Below are positions 37,868 through 46,457 of a DNA stretch of 64,000 nt, in pieces (positions within the stretch are counted from its first letter, which is position 1; the number at the start of each line of letters is the position of its first letter). The DNA is taken from contig CAVWPS010000002.1 of assembly GCA_963756975.1 (NCBI GenBank), forward strand, positions 1,426,001 to 1,490,000. Reading direction: 5' to 3'. The notes under the pieces are model-generated. The model had not been told where the DNA came from. It searched no databases and was given only the letters and a program-made list of their open reading frames with translations. The position numbers and the translations under genes were made by a program. The stretch is from CAVRQM01 sp963756975. GTDB lineage: Bacteria > Pseudomonadota > Alphaproteobacteria > Acetobacterales > Acetobacteraceae.

Positions 37868-39108
37868 CGAGTGCGGGTTTCCGGCATCGCGAAGACCAGG
37901 GCACCCAGCGCCACGCAGGCCGCCGCGCCAAACGTCAGGAACGCGGGCGAGTATCCGAACCGGTCGACGATCACGCCGGCCGCCAACCCGCTGACCGAAG
38001 CGCCGATGCCCTGCACCGTCGCGACCGCGCCCTGTGCCAGGTTGAACCGGCCCGTTCCGCGCATCAGGTCGGCGATGACCAGCGGCGTGATCGCCCCGAA
38101 AATGCCGGCACCGATACCGTCGAGCAGTTGCACCCCGATCAGCCACGGCGCGCTGTTCGAGACCGTGTACAGGATCGCGCGGACCGGCAACACGGCGAAG
38201 CCGATCAGCAGGATCGGCTTGCGGCCGATGCGGTCCGCCGTGCGCCCGACCGCGAGCGCGACCGGAAGCATGATGAGCTGGGCCGCGATGATGCAGGCCG
38301 ACATCATCGCGGTCGCCCAATTCGGATAAGCCTGCGCGAGCTTCTGGCCGACAAGCGGAAGCAGCGGCGCGTTGGCGAAGTGGAACAGCATCGCGCACAG
38401 CGCGAACACGATGAGCGGGCGCGACCGGAGCAGCACGGAATAGCCGGACGGCCCCGCACCGTTTTGTCTCGCACGGTCGTCACCCGGCTCCAGCCCGCGC
38501 GCGCGTTCCTCGTCGATGGCGGCAGCCGGAATCGACAGCATGGCGGCGGCCGCGAGCAGGGCGAACACCGGCACGAGCAGGAACACCGCACGCTGCGAGA
38601 ACAGATAGCCGATGCCGCCCGCGGCCGCCGCGATCGCCACGTTGCCGGCGTGATCGAAGGCGGAGTTCCGGCCCATCCGGCGCGCCAGCTTTTGCCGTGC
38701 GTAGATGCCGAGCGTCACCGCGGCGACAGCGGGGCCGAACACGTCCCCCACCACGGAGATAGCCGTGTTTGCCAGCATGACGGGCCAGAATGTCGGGATC
38801 GCGAAAATGACCAGCGCGCCGATCGCGAGCACGATCAGCGCGAGGACGACCACCCCGCGCTTGCGCCGCGTCGCGTCGATCGCGGCCCCGGCGGGCGTCT
38901 GGGCCGCGATCCCGAGCAGCCCGCTGATCGTCGTGACCCAGCCGACATCCGTCTGGTTCCAGTGCTGCTGCGTGATCAGGAACACATTGAGATACGGCCC
39001 GAGCGCACCGCGAACGTCGGCGAGCAGGAAATTCACCGCATCGAGCGAGCGCGGCCGGAACCCCGCCTTTTGCGCCTGCTCGATCACGCCGTCATCGGTG
39101 GTGTCCAC
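37864..39108 (-). CDS. MFS transporter
   Basis: 414-residue membrane protein with about 12 hydrophobic segments. The loop after the second segment (AAIDATRRKRG) and the loop GRTADRIGRKPILLIGF in the second half fit the major facilitator superfamily. A central hydrophilic loop (about residues 200-225) separates the halves. No substrate motif is recognised. Its start is one base from the end of the small DMT-family gene, so the four minus-strand genes 37864-41958 may be one transcript. Confidence 0.85.
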   Translation of the reverse strand: MDTTDDGVIEQAQKAGFRPRSLDAVNFLLADVRGALGPYLNVFLITQQHWNQTDVGWVTTISGLLGIAAQTPAGAAIDATRRKRGVVVLALIVLAIGALVIFAIPTFWPVMLANTAISVVGDVFGPAVAAVTLGIYARQKLARRMGRNSAFDHAGNVAIAAAAGGIGYLFSQRAVFLLVPVFALLAAAAMLSIPAAAIDEERARGLEPGDDRARQNGAGPSGYSVLLRSRPLIVFALCAMLFHFANAPLLPLVGQKLAQAYPNWATAMMSACIIAAQLIMLPVALAVGRTADRIGRKPILLIGFAVLPVRAILYTVSNSAPWLIGVQLLDGIGAGIFGAITPLVIADLMRGTGRFNLAQGAVATVQGIGASVSGLAAGVIVDRFGYSPAFLTFGAAACVALGALVFAMPETRTR

Positions 39109-39109
39109 G

Positions 39110-39565
39110 TCAGAACAGCGCGATCAGAACGATGCCGCCGGTCATCAGCGCGCCGCCCAGAATACGCCAGATGTTCAGGCTGTGCTGCTCGATGCCGAAC
39201 AGGCCGAAATGGTCCACCGCGAGCGACATCAGGATGTTGGCGGTGATCGTCAGGCCGGCGAACGGACCCGCACCGATCTTGTCCACGAACAGCAGGCCGG
39301 TGATCACCGCGAACGCCCCGAGCAGCCCGCCGAGCGGCGCCCACCACGGCATCGACGACAACCCCTTCGCCGACGGCAGCGGGTTCGGCATGCAGAGGAA
39401 CAGCACGACCAGCAGCGCCACGATCGGCAGGAACGAGACGGTGCTGGCGAGCCAGGGATTATCCAGCGACCTGCGAAGCGCGCCGTTCATCGGCGGCCCC
39501 CAAGCCTGCAATGCGCCCGCGATCAGGATGATCGGGTAAAGCCAAGCCGAACTGATATTTTGCAC
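39110..39565 (-). CDS. DMT-superfamily small membrane protein (DUF606/YdcZ type)
   Basis: 151-residue membrane protein with five hydrophobic segments. GALQAWGPPMNGALRRSL at the N-terminus, PWWAPLGGLLGAFAVITGLLFVDKIGAGPF and the C-terminal RILGGALMTGGIVLIALF are the pattern of the DUF606/YdcZ family, half-size relatives of drug/metabolite transporters. Its substrate is unknown. It lies between the MFS gene and the ArsB-like permease gene. Confidence 0.82.
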   Translation of the reverse strand: MQNISSAWLYPIILIAGALQAWGPPMNGALRRSLDNPWLASTVSFLPIVALLVVLFLCMPNPLPSAKGLSSMPWWAPLGGLLGAFAVITGLLFVDKIGAGPFAGLTITANILMSLAVDHFGLFGIEQHSLNIWRILGGALMTGGIVLIALF

Positions 39566-39586
39566 GCTTATCGTCTCCGAGAAGGG

Positions 39587-40852
39587 TCAGCCGAACGCGA
39601 ACGCACCGGCGATCGCGAGAATGAGGGCGGGCGGCATGACCAGCGCGCCGAGCTTGAGGAAGGTCCACGCGCCGACACTCTGGCCTTCGCGCCGCAACGC
39701 GGTCAGCCATAGGATCGTCGCCAGCGATCCCGTCACCGACAGGTTCGGCCCCAGATCGACACCGATCAGGACGGCACTCCGCACGTGATCCGGCACCTGC
39801 GCCATCTCGACCACCCGGCCCGCGACCAGGCCGGCGGGCAGGTTGTTGACGAGGTTGCTGCCGACAGCGAGCACCACGCCGGATGCCCACGCGGCAAGCG
39901 ATGCCGAGTACTGCACCAGATGCTGAAGCAGCATGGACAGCTCGCGCGTGACACCGGTTTTCTCGAGCGACTCCACCAACACGAACAGTCCGGCGACGAG
40001 CGGCAGCACGCCCCACGAGATATTCCGGGCGACGTCGACGACACCGCATTTGGAGCGCGTCAGCACCAGAAGTGCGGTCGCGAACCCGGCCAGGAACGTC
40101 GGCAACCCGAGCTGGATGTCGAAGCCCGACGACACCAGCAACACGATCGCGGTCGCGGCGATTCCCAGCGCCGCCATCTTGCCGGCCCCGGACAGTTTCG
40201 GGACTTCGATGTCGACCGAAATCTCCTGCCGCAAATCGCTCCGCTGGCTCCAGCGCAGCACGGCGTAGGTGGCCAGAATCGACAACGCGGACGGCAGCGC
40301 ATAGCGCGGCAACCACTGCAACAGCGGCGGCAGATGGCTGCCGTAGATCACCAAATTTGCGGGATTGGAGATCGGCAGCACGAAGCTCGCCGCGTTGGCG
40401 ATGAACGCGCAGATGAACAGATACGGCAGCGGTTTGTCGGCCTTCGCGGCCTTCACCACGGCGGCGACGGCCGGGGTCAGCACGACCGCCGTCGCGTCGT
40501 TCGACAGGAACGTCGTGACCACCGTGCCGACGATGAACACCAGCGTGAACAGGCGCGTGGCCGAGCCTTTCGCCCTCGCCGCGGCCTTTGCCGCCAGCCA
40601 GTCGAACAGACCTTCCTGCCGGGCGAGTTCCGACAGCAGCATCATCCCGGTCAGGAACAGGTAGACGTCCGTCCCCCGTTCGACGCCGGACACTGCGTCC
40701 GCGGGGCTCAGCAGACCGAGCACCACGAGCAACACGGCACCGCCGACGGCCCAGATGTACTCGGGCCACGAGAACGGCCGGATGATGACCCCTGCCGTGG
40801 CGGCACCGGCGATGCCCCATGTCAGCCATGGCGAGGCGAGCAGTGCGCCCAT
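39587..40852 (-). CDS. ArsB/NhaD-type ion permease
   Basis: 421-residue polytopic permease with about 11-12 hydrophobic segments. Family stretches are RGTDVYLFLTGMMLLSELARQEGLFDWLA, TTFLSNDATAVVLTPAV, NAASFVLPISNPANLVIYG and GSNLVNNLPAGLVAG, typical of the ArsB/NhaD branch of the ion-transporter superfamily. No arsenate reductase or ArsR gene is nearby, so an arsenite role is not supported and an anion or dicarboxylate is equally possible. ATG 40852 overlaps the metallophosphoesterase stop (ATGA). Confidence 0.85.
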   Translation of the reverse strand: MGALLASPWLTWGIAGAATAGVIIRPFSWPEYIWAVGGAVLLVVLGLLSPADAVSGVERGTDVYLFLTGMMLLSELARQEGLFDWLAAKAAARAKGSATRLFTLVFIVGTVVTTFLSNDATAVVLTPAVAAVVKAAKADKPLPYLFICAFIANAASFVLPISNPANLVIYGSHLPPLLQWLPRYALPSALSILATYAVLRWSQRSDLRQEISVDIEVPKLSGAGKMAALGIAATAIVLLVSSGFDIQLGLPTFLAGFATALLVLTRSKCGVVDVARNISWGVLPLVAGLFVLVESLEKTGVTRELSMLLQHLVQYSASLAAWASGVVLAVGSNLVNNLPAGLVAGRVVEMAQVPDHVRSAVLIGVDLGPNLSVTGSLATILWLTALRREGQSVGAWTFLKLGALVMPPALILAIAGAFAFG

Positions 40853-41958
40853 CACCACTTCCGGCCATTGCGGTTCGGACCGAGCTGGCCGCCGACGATC
40901 CCCTTGTCCGGCCACGCCTCGATCCGGTCCGCGTCGCTGCCGTCGCGCGTCCGTGGCGGAGCCGCCCAATCCCGGCCCGCCGGCTCCACGCGATCCTCGT
41001 CGTCCCGTCCCTTCGCGTCCCACGCGCGCACACGGACCGTCGCGGCCGCCGATGGCAGCGTCGCCTCCCAGAGTGCGGTCGCACCCGGCACGGGCGACAT
41101 TTTCAGCCACGCGCCGTCGTCCGCCCGAACCATCACGCTCTCGACGGACGCGTCGCTGAAAACCTTTGCGCGTACTCCCAAGCTTCCGACCTGACCGGCA
41201 TCGGTGACGAGACGGTGGTCGACAGGACTCGTGACGAGCACGAATGGCCAGGCCCGATCCAGCGTCTTGAACCGCCAGCTCACGCCGCCGCCGTCGATTG
41301 CGGCGATCGAGAAGCCCGCTGGCCCCTCCTCGATCTGTCCTGTCGAGCGGGTGGCCATGAAAATCGTACCGCCGTCGTTCGAGAGCTCGTTGTAGTGCGT
41401 ATGACCCATGTCGACGCATACGATTTGCGGCTGTGCCAGCAATGCGCCGAGCCGCGCCGCTCCCTCGCGCAGATCGGCCGGATACGTGTGCATGAAAACC
41501 GCGACAGCCTGACCGGCCATGGACGCCTCGCGCACTTCGCGTTCGGCCCACGCGATCTGCGCCTCGTCCAGCCGGAAGTCGGGCCCGCCGCTTCCGGCCG
41601 ACACGACATCCAGAAACAGGCAGCGATGCCCATGCGCCACGACGACCTTGGGCAGACGCTCCGCGCCGAGCACGTCGTGAAAGTCATCGAGCGCGCGCGG
41701 TTTGAAATCGTGGTCGCCCGGCAGGATGTGCACAGGCATCTTCATATGCGACATCGCCTTGCGAACCAGCCGGTACTGCTCCGGCGTGCCATCATCGGCA
41801 TTGTCGCCGGGCAAGACCGCGAAATCCACGCTGCCGTCCGCAAGCCCGTCGGCGAGTGCCACGATACGAAGGAGGTCTCGGTAATTCTGCTCTGTTTCAT
41901 CGGTGATATGCAGGTCGCCGACATGTAGCCAGCTCAGAACATCATACTTAATCGTCAT
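40852..41958 (-). CDS. Calcineurin-like metallophosphoesterase
   Basis: 368-residue phosphoesterase. The metal-binding motifs are in order: DLHITD (D-x-H), LPGDNAD, LPGDHD (GNHD variant), FMHTY and GHTHYN. The C-terminal about 130 residues form a beta-rich domain after WPFVLVTSPVDHRLV, as in other secreted or membrane-associated members, but no signal peptide is seen. ATG 41958 has GGAG 8 bases upstream; TTG 41970 is the only longer start. The physiological substrate is unknown. Confidence 0.85.
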   Translation of the reverse strand: MTIKYDVLSWLHVGDLHITDETEQNYRDLLRIVALADGLADGSVDFAVLPGDNADDGTPEQYRLVRKAMSHMKMPVHILPGDHDFKPRALDDFHDVLGAERLPKVVVAHGHRCLFLDVVSAGSGGPDFRLDEAQIAWAEREVREASMAGQAVAVFMHTYPADLREGAARLGALLAQPQIVCVDMGHTHYNELSNDGGTIFMATRSTGQIEEGPAGFSIAAIDGGGVSWRFKTLDRAWPFVLVTSPVDHRLVTDAGQVGSLGVRAKVFSDASVESVMVRADDGAWLKMSPVPGATALWEATLPSAAATVRVRAWDAKGRDDEDRVEPAGRDWAAPPRTRDGSDADRIEAWPDKGIVGGQLGPNRNGRKW

Positions 41959-42023
41959 AGACGGCTCCAATGAGTGGGGTGCCGGACGCGCCTGCGCACG
42001 CCCGGTTCCGTGTCGTTAAAAAT

Positions 42024-42635
42024 TCAGCGCGGCTTGTGTCTTTCGTGTTTGGGCTTCTCGTCCTCCAACCGGCGCAAATCGCCGGCTGATGTGCCGATCT
42101 CCCGAACCGCGATGACCGTCCCGTGCGGGGTCACCAGGCCGTCGCCACGCAACAGCACCGACGCGTTCGGCACCGCGATGCCGGCGACACTCTCGGCGGC
42201 ATGCGGCGGAAAACGGCCCGCGCGGCCGTCTTCCAGCATCAGGCCGCGCACCTCGCCCTTCGGACCATGCAGGATGCGCCGCACGACGCCCTGCGCCTCC
42301 ATCGGCATGCGCTTGGTCTGGGCCTTCTTGTGCGCGGCCTTTCGCGCCTCGTCGTGCTCCGGCGGACCGCGATCGACGATGCGTTCGCCATCCTCGGGCG
42401 CGATCGAGACGGCGCTCACCATCGCCACACCGCGCGGCCGCACGCCACGGACGTGGACGATGCTGCCGGGTTTAACGGCCGCCAACACGGCGCCGGCCAT
42501 ATGCGGCGGGAAGTGGATTTCGGTCCCGTCCGTCAGGACCAGACCGTCGGCGTCGCCGTCGCCGTTCAGCAGAAAGCAGCCCACCACGCCGGAGGTCTGC
42601 GGCAGGTATTCGGGGTCGATCCAATGCATTCTCAT
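42024..42635 (-). CDS. Unknown protein with two tandem OB-like repeats
   Basis: 203 residues, family not recognised. The protein is built from two related units: about residues 16-65 (SGVVGCFLLNGDGDADGLVL, FPPHMAGAVLAAVKPGSIVHVRG) and about 115-165 (QGVVRRILHGPKGEVRGLML, FPPHAAESVAGIAVPNASVLLRG). The shared G-x-V-x-L, GLxLxDG and FPPHxA elements suggest a small beta-barrel repeat. A basic linker joins the units and the C-terminal tail is rich in Lys/His/Arg. The start ATG 42635 has the revcomp of CCTCGCC upstream and no strong ribosome site. No function is proposed. Confidence 0.6.
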   Translation of the reverse strand: MRMHWIDPEYLPQTSGVVGCFLLNGDGDADGLVLTDGTEIHFPPHMAGAVLAAVKPGSIVHVRGVRPRGVAMVSAVSIAPEDGERIVDRGPPEHDEARKAAHKKAQTKRMPMEAQGVVRRILHGPKGEVRGLMLEDGRAGRFPPHAAESVAGIAVPNASVLLRGDGLVTPHGTVIAVREIGTSAGDLRRLEDEKPKHERHKPR

Positions 42636-42739
42636 GTCCCTCGCCGGCTGTGCCGTCGTCCTGTTTGCTTTTTATGATTGCCGTCGTCGTCGGGGCGTCA
42701 CGCCCAAAAGCTGGATGGCAAGCCGTGTGCCAGCGCCAA

Positions 42740-42811
42740 GCGATTGAAATCGCTCGGTCGGCCCACACTGTGCGGCGAGGTGCGAGTCGCTTTCTCGGAC
42801 AGAGCTGTCCG
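42740..42811. other. Noncoding stretch with two short dyads (within 42636-42847)
   Basis: The 212-base gap between the two-repeat protein and the Fis remnant holds GCGATT-GA-AATCGC at 42740-42753 and CGGACAG-AG-CTGTCCG at 42796-42811. Neither has a T-run in the right place for a clear terminator. They could be operators or short hairpins. Nothing else is seen in the gap. Confidence 0.35.
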
Positions 42812-42847
42812 ATCCCGCGACATCGCCGGTCGAGAGTTTGGCGCCGC

Positions 42848-43105
42848 TCAGAACTCGAGCCGGTAGCGCTCCAGCTTGCGATACAGGGTGCTGCGCGACA
42901 CCCGCAGCGACTTGGCGGCGGCGGTGAGGTTGCCGTGATGGAGGCGCACGGCCTGTGCGATCGCCGCCCGCTCGGACGCCTCCAAACTGGCCGGCGCTTC
43001 GAGACCGGGTGCCTCGCGCCACACCATCGGCTCCTGCGTCAGCCCGGCCGCCAGCTCGTCCAGGCGCACATCGGGCGCGTTCGACATCAGCAGGAGGCTT
43101 TCGAT
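42848..43105 (-). pseudogene. C-terminal remnant of a sigma-54-dependent (AcoR/Fis-type) regulator
   Basis: The open frame ending at 42848 shows a complete Fis-type helix-turn-helix (LHHGNLTAAAKSLRVSRSTLYRKLERY) preceded by IESLLLMSNAPDVRLDELAAGL, which looks like the end of the sigma-54-activating AAA+ domain. Family-like sequence begins around 43105, directly behind the stop of the PfkB kinase at 43129, and nothing of the AAA+ ATPase (GAFTGA, Walker motifs) is present. A short independent product from ATG 43087 (79 residues) is possible, but no ribosome site precedes it. It is most simply a leftover from a deletion that removed the regulator's main body. Confidence 0.6.
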
Positions 43106-43128
43106 CGGGCGATCCGGTCGGGCGGTCC

Positions 43129-44076
43129 CTAGCCCGGCCGCGCCCGCAGCGTTTCCATCGCGCGCTCCGTTCCGGCGAAATCCACGATCCCCGCGTCGGA
43201 CCCGAGCCCCGTCGCGACCAGCGCCCCCGCCGCACTCGCGAACCGGGCGGCGCGCTCCAGATCCCAATCGCGCGACAACGCCGCGATCAGTCCGGCGCTG
43301 AACGCGTCGCCGCACCCGGTCGTGTCGACCACCCGCACGTCGAACGCCGGCAGCCGAAACAGGCCCGCGTCGGACAGAACCAGACAGCCCTCGCCACCCA
43401 TCGTCAGCACGCAGGTTCCTACCCCGAGGTCGCGAAAGAAACGCGCGATGTCGGCCGCGTCGGATAGCGGGCACATGGCGCGCGCTTCCTCGATGCTCGG
43501 GATGAAGTAATCCACATAGGGAAGCGCCGGCCGGACCAGATCGAGCGTGCCGGCATTCGCGGCGATCAGGTCGTAGGTCGTGACGCACCGCTGCGCCCGC
43601 GCGGCCGTCAGCAGCCGGACCGTGGGCGCGCCGTCCAGCGCCGCCAGCAGGCCCGTGCCGCCCAGATGGACGAACCGCGCATCCAGCGCCGCCGCGTCGT
43701 CGGCCGGGGTCAGGGTAAAATGGTCCGAGGCACCGCGCGCGTGCAGCGCCGGCCGGTCCCCGTTGGGCCGCACGTTCAGGATCGTGGCGGACGTCGGCAC
43801 GCCCGCGAGGCGCTGCATCGCCGCCGTATCGACGCCGTAACGCGCGAGGGTCGCCAGCACGAAGTCGGCCTTCTCGTCGGCGCCGACCGCGCCGACCGCC
43901 CGTGTGCGCAGGCCGAGCTTCGCGCAATCGACCGCCGTGCCGCCCGCCGTGCCCGCGACGGTCAACCGGATTTCGTCGATGAACGCGACCTCGCCACGCG
44001 GCGGGATCGCGTCGATCGGCCGGCCGAGCACGTCGAGGATGTAAAGCCCGATGACAGAGACGTCGAACTCAGCCAA
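43129..44076 (-). CDS. PfkB-family carbohydrate kinase
   Basis: 315-residue sugar kinase of the ribokinase/PfkB family. VAGTAGGTAVDCAKLG is the N-terminal substrate motif, FIPSIEEARAM the NPNxxE-like region, and VVDTTGCGDAFSAGLIAAL the C-terminal signature with the catalytic aspartate; the usual GAGD reads GCGD. It is the last gene of the carbohydrate ABC operon, so it probably phosphorylates the imported sugar, polyol or a keto derivative. The start is TTG 44076, overlapping the ATPase stop; no in-frame ATG precedes the first strand. Confidence 0.85.
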   Translation of the reverse strand: MAEFDVSVIGLYILDVLGRPIDAIPPRGEVAFIDEIRLTVAGTAGGTAVDCAKLGLRTRAVGAVGADEKADFVLATLARYGVDTAAMQRLAGVPTSATILNVRPNGDRPALHARGASDHFTLTPADDAAALDARFVHLGGTGLLAALDGAPTVRLLTAARAQRCVTTYDLIAANAGTLDLVRPALPYVDYFIPSIEEARAMCPLSDAADIARFFRDLGVGTCVLTMGGEGCLVLSDAGLFRLPAFDVRVVDTTGCGDAFSAGLIAALSRDWDLERAARFASAAGALVATGLGSDAGIVDFAGTERAMETLRARPG

Positions 44077-45134
44077 TTACGGCGCGCTCCGGCAGACGAT
44101 GTCCGTCGCGGAACAGGACGACATGTTCGAGCGGACATTCGACCCACGCGTCGGTGCCGGGAGCGAGGCCCGCATCGGGCGCGACCTTCGCCTTCAGCTC
44201 CGTCCCGGCGACATCGAGCGTCAACAGATGCTGTCCGCCGATCGTGACGCAGTCGCCACGCACCCGCGCCGCGACACGGCCGGGTCCCGGGCCGCGCGTC
44301 ACCAGCACGTATTCCGGGCGGATGCCGATGCGGGCGCGCTGTCCCATGATCGGCTGTCCCAAGGCTGCGAACATCATGCGCTCGCCATCGTCCGACACGG
44401 GATCGCAGAAATTCATCCCCGGCGAGCCGAGGAACCAGCCGCCGAACTCGCTGTCCGGCTCGTCGTACAGCGTCCGGGGAGCGGCACATTGCGACACGCG
44501 GCCAGCCTGCATCAGCGCGATCTGGTCGGCCAGCGTCATCGCCTCCGTCTGGTCGTGCGTGACGTAGACGATGGTCTGGCGCAGCCGTTGCTGGAACGCC
44601 TTGAACGCCCGGATCAGCGCGAGCTTCGCGTGCACCTCGACGTTCGTGGTCGGCTCGTCGAACAGGATCACGTCGCAGCGACGTGCGATCGCGCGCCCGA
44701 CGGCAACTTTCTGGCGGGCGCCCATGTCGAGCGCGCCGATGCGGGCATCGCGCTGCGTCGTGAGGTCGAGCACGTCGAGCACCTCATCGACGCGCCGTGC
44801 GCGCTCGGCCGGCGACAGGGCTGTGGTCGCGCGACAGCGGCAACGCCACGTTCTGCCCGACGGTCAGCGTGCGGTACATGACCGGATACTGGAACACCAT
44901 CGCGACGCCGCGTGCGCGCGCCGACATCCGGGTCACGTCGCGGTCGCCGAAGCGGATATGACCGGCGCTCGGCGTCTCCAACCCGGCGATCATCCGCATG
45001 AGAGTCGTCTTGCCGCAGCCGGATGGGCCGAGCAGGCAGGTCACCGTGCCCTCGGGGAACACCATGTCGACGTTGTCGACCGCGGTGGCCTGTCCGAATT
45101 TTCGGGTCAGGTGATCGAGACGAATGTCAGGCAT
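44069..45134 (-). pseudogene. Carbohydrate ABC transporter ATPase (UgpC/MalK type, second), frameshifted near 44819
   Basis: CUT1-family ATPase. ATG 45134 starts a frame with Walker A GPSGCGKTT and MVFQYPVMYRTLTVGQN. This frame is lost after NVALPLS. It continues one frame over with LSPAERARRVDEVLDVLDL, then LDMGARQKVAVGRAI (an altered signature), Walker B VILFDEPTTNVEVH and the C-terminal regulatory domain with IGIRPEYVLV. An extra G in the GGG run 44818-44820 (+ strand) explains the break. The repaired length is about 354 residues. The signature DMGARQ is weaker than LSGGQ, as in the paired ATPase systems of glycerol-type importers. It overlaps the upstream ATPase gene by eight bases. Confidence 0.8.
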
Positions 45135-46185
45135 CGACCAGCTCCGCCACATGGCGCCGGCCGGTTACGGGATCGAACACCATCGCCGCTCCTGCACGAA
45201 GGTCGAGCGCGATCGTGCGGCCGAGGTCGCGCGCCCGGATGGCCGGCAGCAACGTCACCAAACCGACGCCGCCGATGGTGAGATAAACGACCGCCTCCGC
45301 CCCCAGATCCTCGACCAGCGTCACCTCGCCGACCGCGCCGCCATCGGATACGGCCAGATGTTCGGGACGGATCGCGACCTGGACCGGACCCGCGACACCG
45401 GACGCGACCGGAAACGAGAACGGCCCAGCAACACAGATTCCGTTCGACGCCGTGCCCGAAAGCACGTTGCACCGCGGGAAGCCGATCAGCTCGGCCGCAC
45501 GGACATGCGCGGGATGCTCGTAGACGTCCGCGACCGGCCCGACCTGAATCAGCCGCCCGGCATCGAGCACCGCCATGGTCTCGGCCATCGTCAGGGCCTC
45601 CAAGCTGTCGGACGTCGCGTAGATGAACGTGGCGCCGAGTGCCCGGCGCATGTCCTTCAGATCGTCCATCAACCGCTCGCGCAACTTGAAGTCCAAACCG
45701 ACGAGCGGGTCGTCGAGGATGAAGATGTCGGCGTTCTTCAGAATGCCGCGCGCGATCGCCGCACGCTGCTTCTCGCCGCCGCTGAGCTGCGCGGGACGCT
45801 TGCCCAGCAACGCGCCGATCCGCAGCAGCTGGGCCGCCTCGTCGACGCGACGCGCGATCTCCGCTTTGGCGACACCTTGCAGTACCAGCGGGTAGGCGAT
45901 GTTGTCGAACACGCTGACATGCGGGAACAGCGCGAAGGATTGGGGCACGTAGCCGAGCGTCCGGTCGGCGGCCGGCGTGTCGGTGATGTCGCGCCCGTTG
46001 AACAGGATGCGCCCGGCATCCGGCTGTTCCAGCCCGACCAGGGTACGCAGCAAGACGGATTTGCCCGCGCGGGGCGGACCGCACAGCACGGTAAAGCTGC
46101 CCGGCGCGACATCGAGGTCGACGCGATCCAGTGCCGGGACGCCGCGATACGCCTTCGACACTCCCTCGAACCGGATACCGCTCAT
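45127..46185 (-). CDS. Carbohydrate ABC transporter ATPase (UgpC/MalK type, first)
   Basis: 352-residue CUT1-family ATPase. The Walker A GPPRAGKSV keeps the G-x4-GKS form with unusual inner residues. Then come YVPQSFALFPHVSVFDN, signature LSGGEKQRAAIARG and Walker B IFILDDPLVGLDF, in which the usual glutamate position reads DDP rather than DEP, so hydrolysis may rely on the partner ATPase. The C-terminal domain has VQVAIRPEHLAV. ATG 46185 overlaps the small membrane-protein gene. Two separate ATPases rather than one homodimer are as in glycerol-type (GlpS/GlpT) importers. Confidence 0.87.
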   Translation of the reverse strand: MSGIRFEGVSKAYRGVPALDRVDLDVAPGSFTVLCGPPRAGKSVLLRTLVGLEQPDAGRILFNGRDITDTPAADRTLGYVPQSFALFPHVSVFDNIAYPLVLQGVAKAEIARRVDEAAQLLRIGALLGKRPAQLSGGEKQRAAIARGILKNADIFILDDPLVGLDFKLRERLMDDLKDMRRALGATFIYATSDSLEALTMAETMAVLDAGRLIQVGPVADVYEHPAHVRAAELIGFPRCNVLSGTASNGICVAGPFSFPVASGVAGPVQVAIRPEHLAVSDGGAVGEVTLVEDLGAEAVVYLTIGGVGLVTLLPAIRARDLGRTIALDLRAGAAMVFDPVTGRRHVAELVDA

Positions 46186-46457
46186 CGGCCGAGCTGCGCC
46201 AGGACCGGCACCAGCAGGATGCCCGCGTAGAACACGGCGGCGACGACGCACAGAATGATGACCGTCATCAGCAGCGTGCGCGCCGGACCCACATCGCGCG
46301 GCAGGTTGCCGACCGCGATGTGCAGCACCGTCGCCCCCATGACGGTGAGCAGGCCGACCTGATACAGCCCGAACGCGGCCTGCTGCGCGATCAGCAGAAA
46401 GCCGATGCCGATGATGCAGATCAGGATCAGTTCGGCGCGGGCGATCACGCGCGACAT
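46182..46457 (-). CDS. Small membrane protein of the carbohydrate ABC operon
   Basis: 91 residues with three hydrophobic segments (about 8-26, 31-50, 60-85) and few charged residues. It is not recognised as a named family. It is embedded with four-base overlaps between the permease and first ATPase genes, the place where glycerol-type ABC operons carry a small membrane protein (GlpU). It does not show the sequence pattern I know for the DUF2160 type. An accessory role in the transporter is the best inference. Confidence 0.65.
   Translation of the reverse strand: MSRVIARAELILICIIGIGFLLIAQQAAFGLYQVGLLTVMGATVLHIAVGNLPRDVGPARTLLMTVIILCVVAAVFYAGILLVPVLAQLGR

Noticed and set aside
39587..40852. 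Arsenic-resistance operon around the ArsB/NhaD-type permease
   Set aside because: There is no ArsR, ArsC or ArsH gene nearby; neighbours are a metallophosphoesterase, a DUF606 protein and an MFS transporter.
46182..46457. Assigning the small membrane protein as GlpU/DUF2160
   Set aside because: Its position fits, but the residues do not resemble the family pattern I know, so it is left unnamed.
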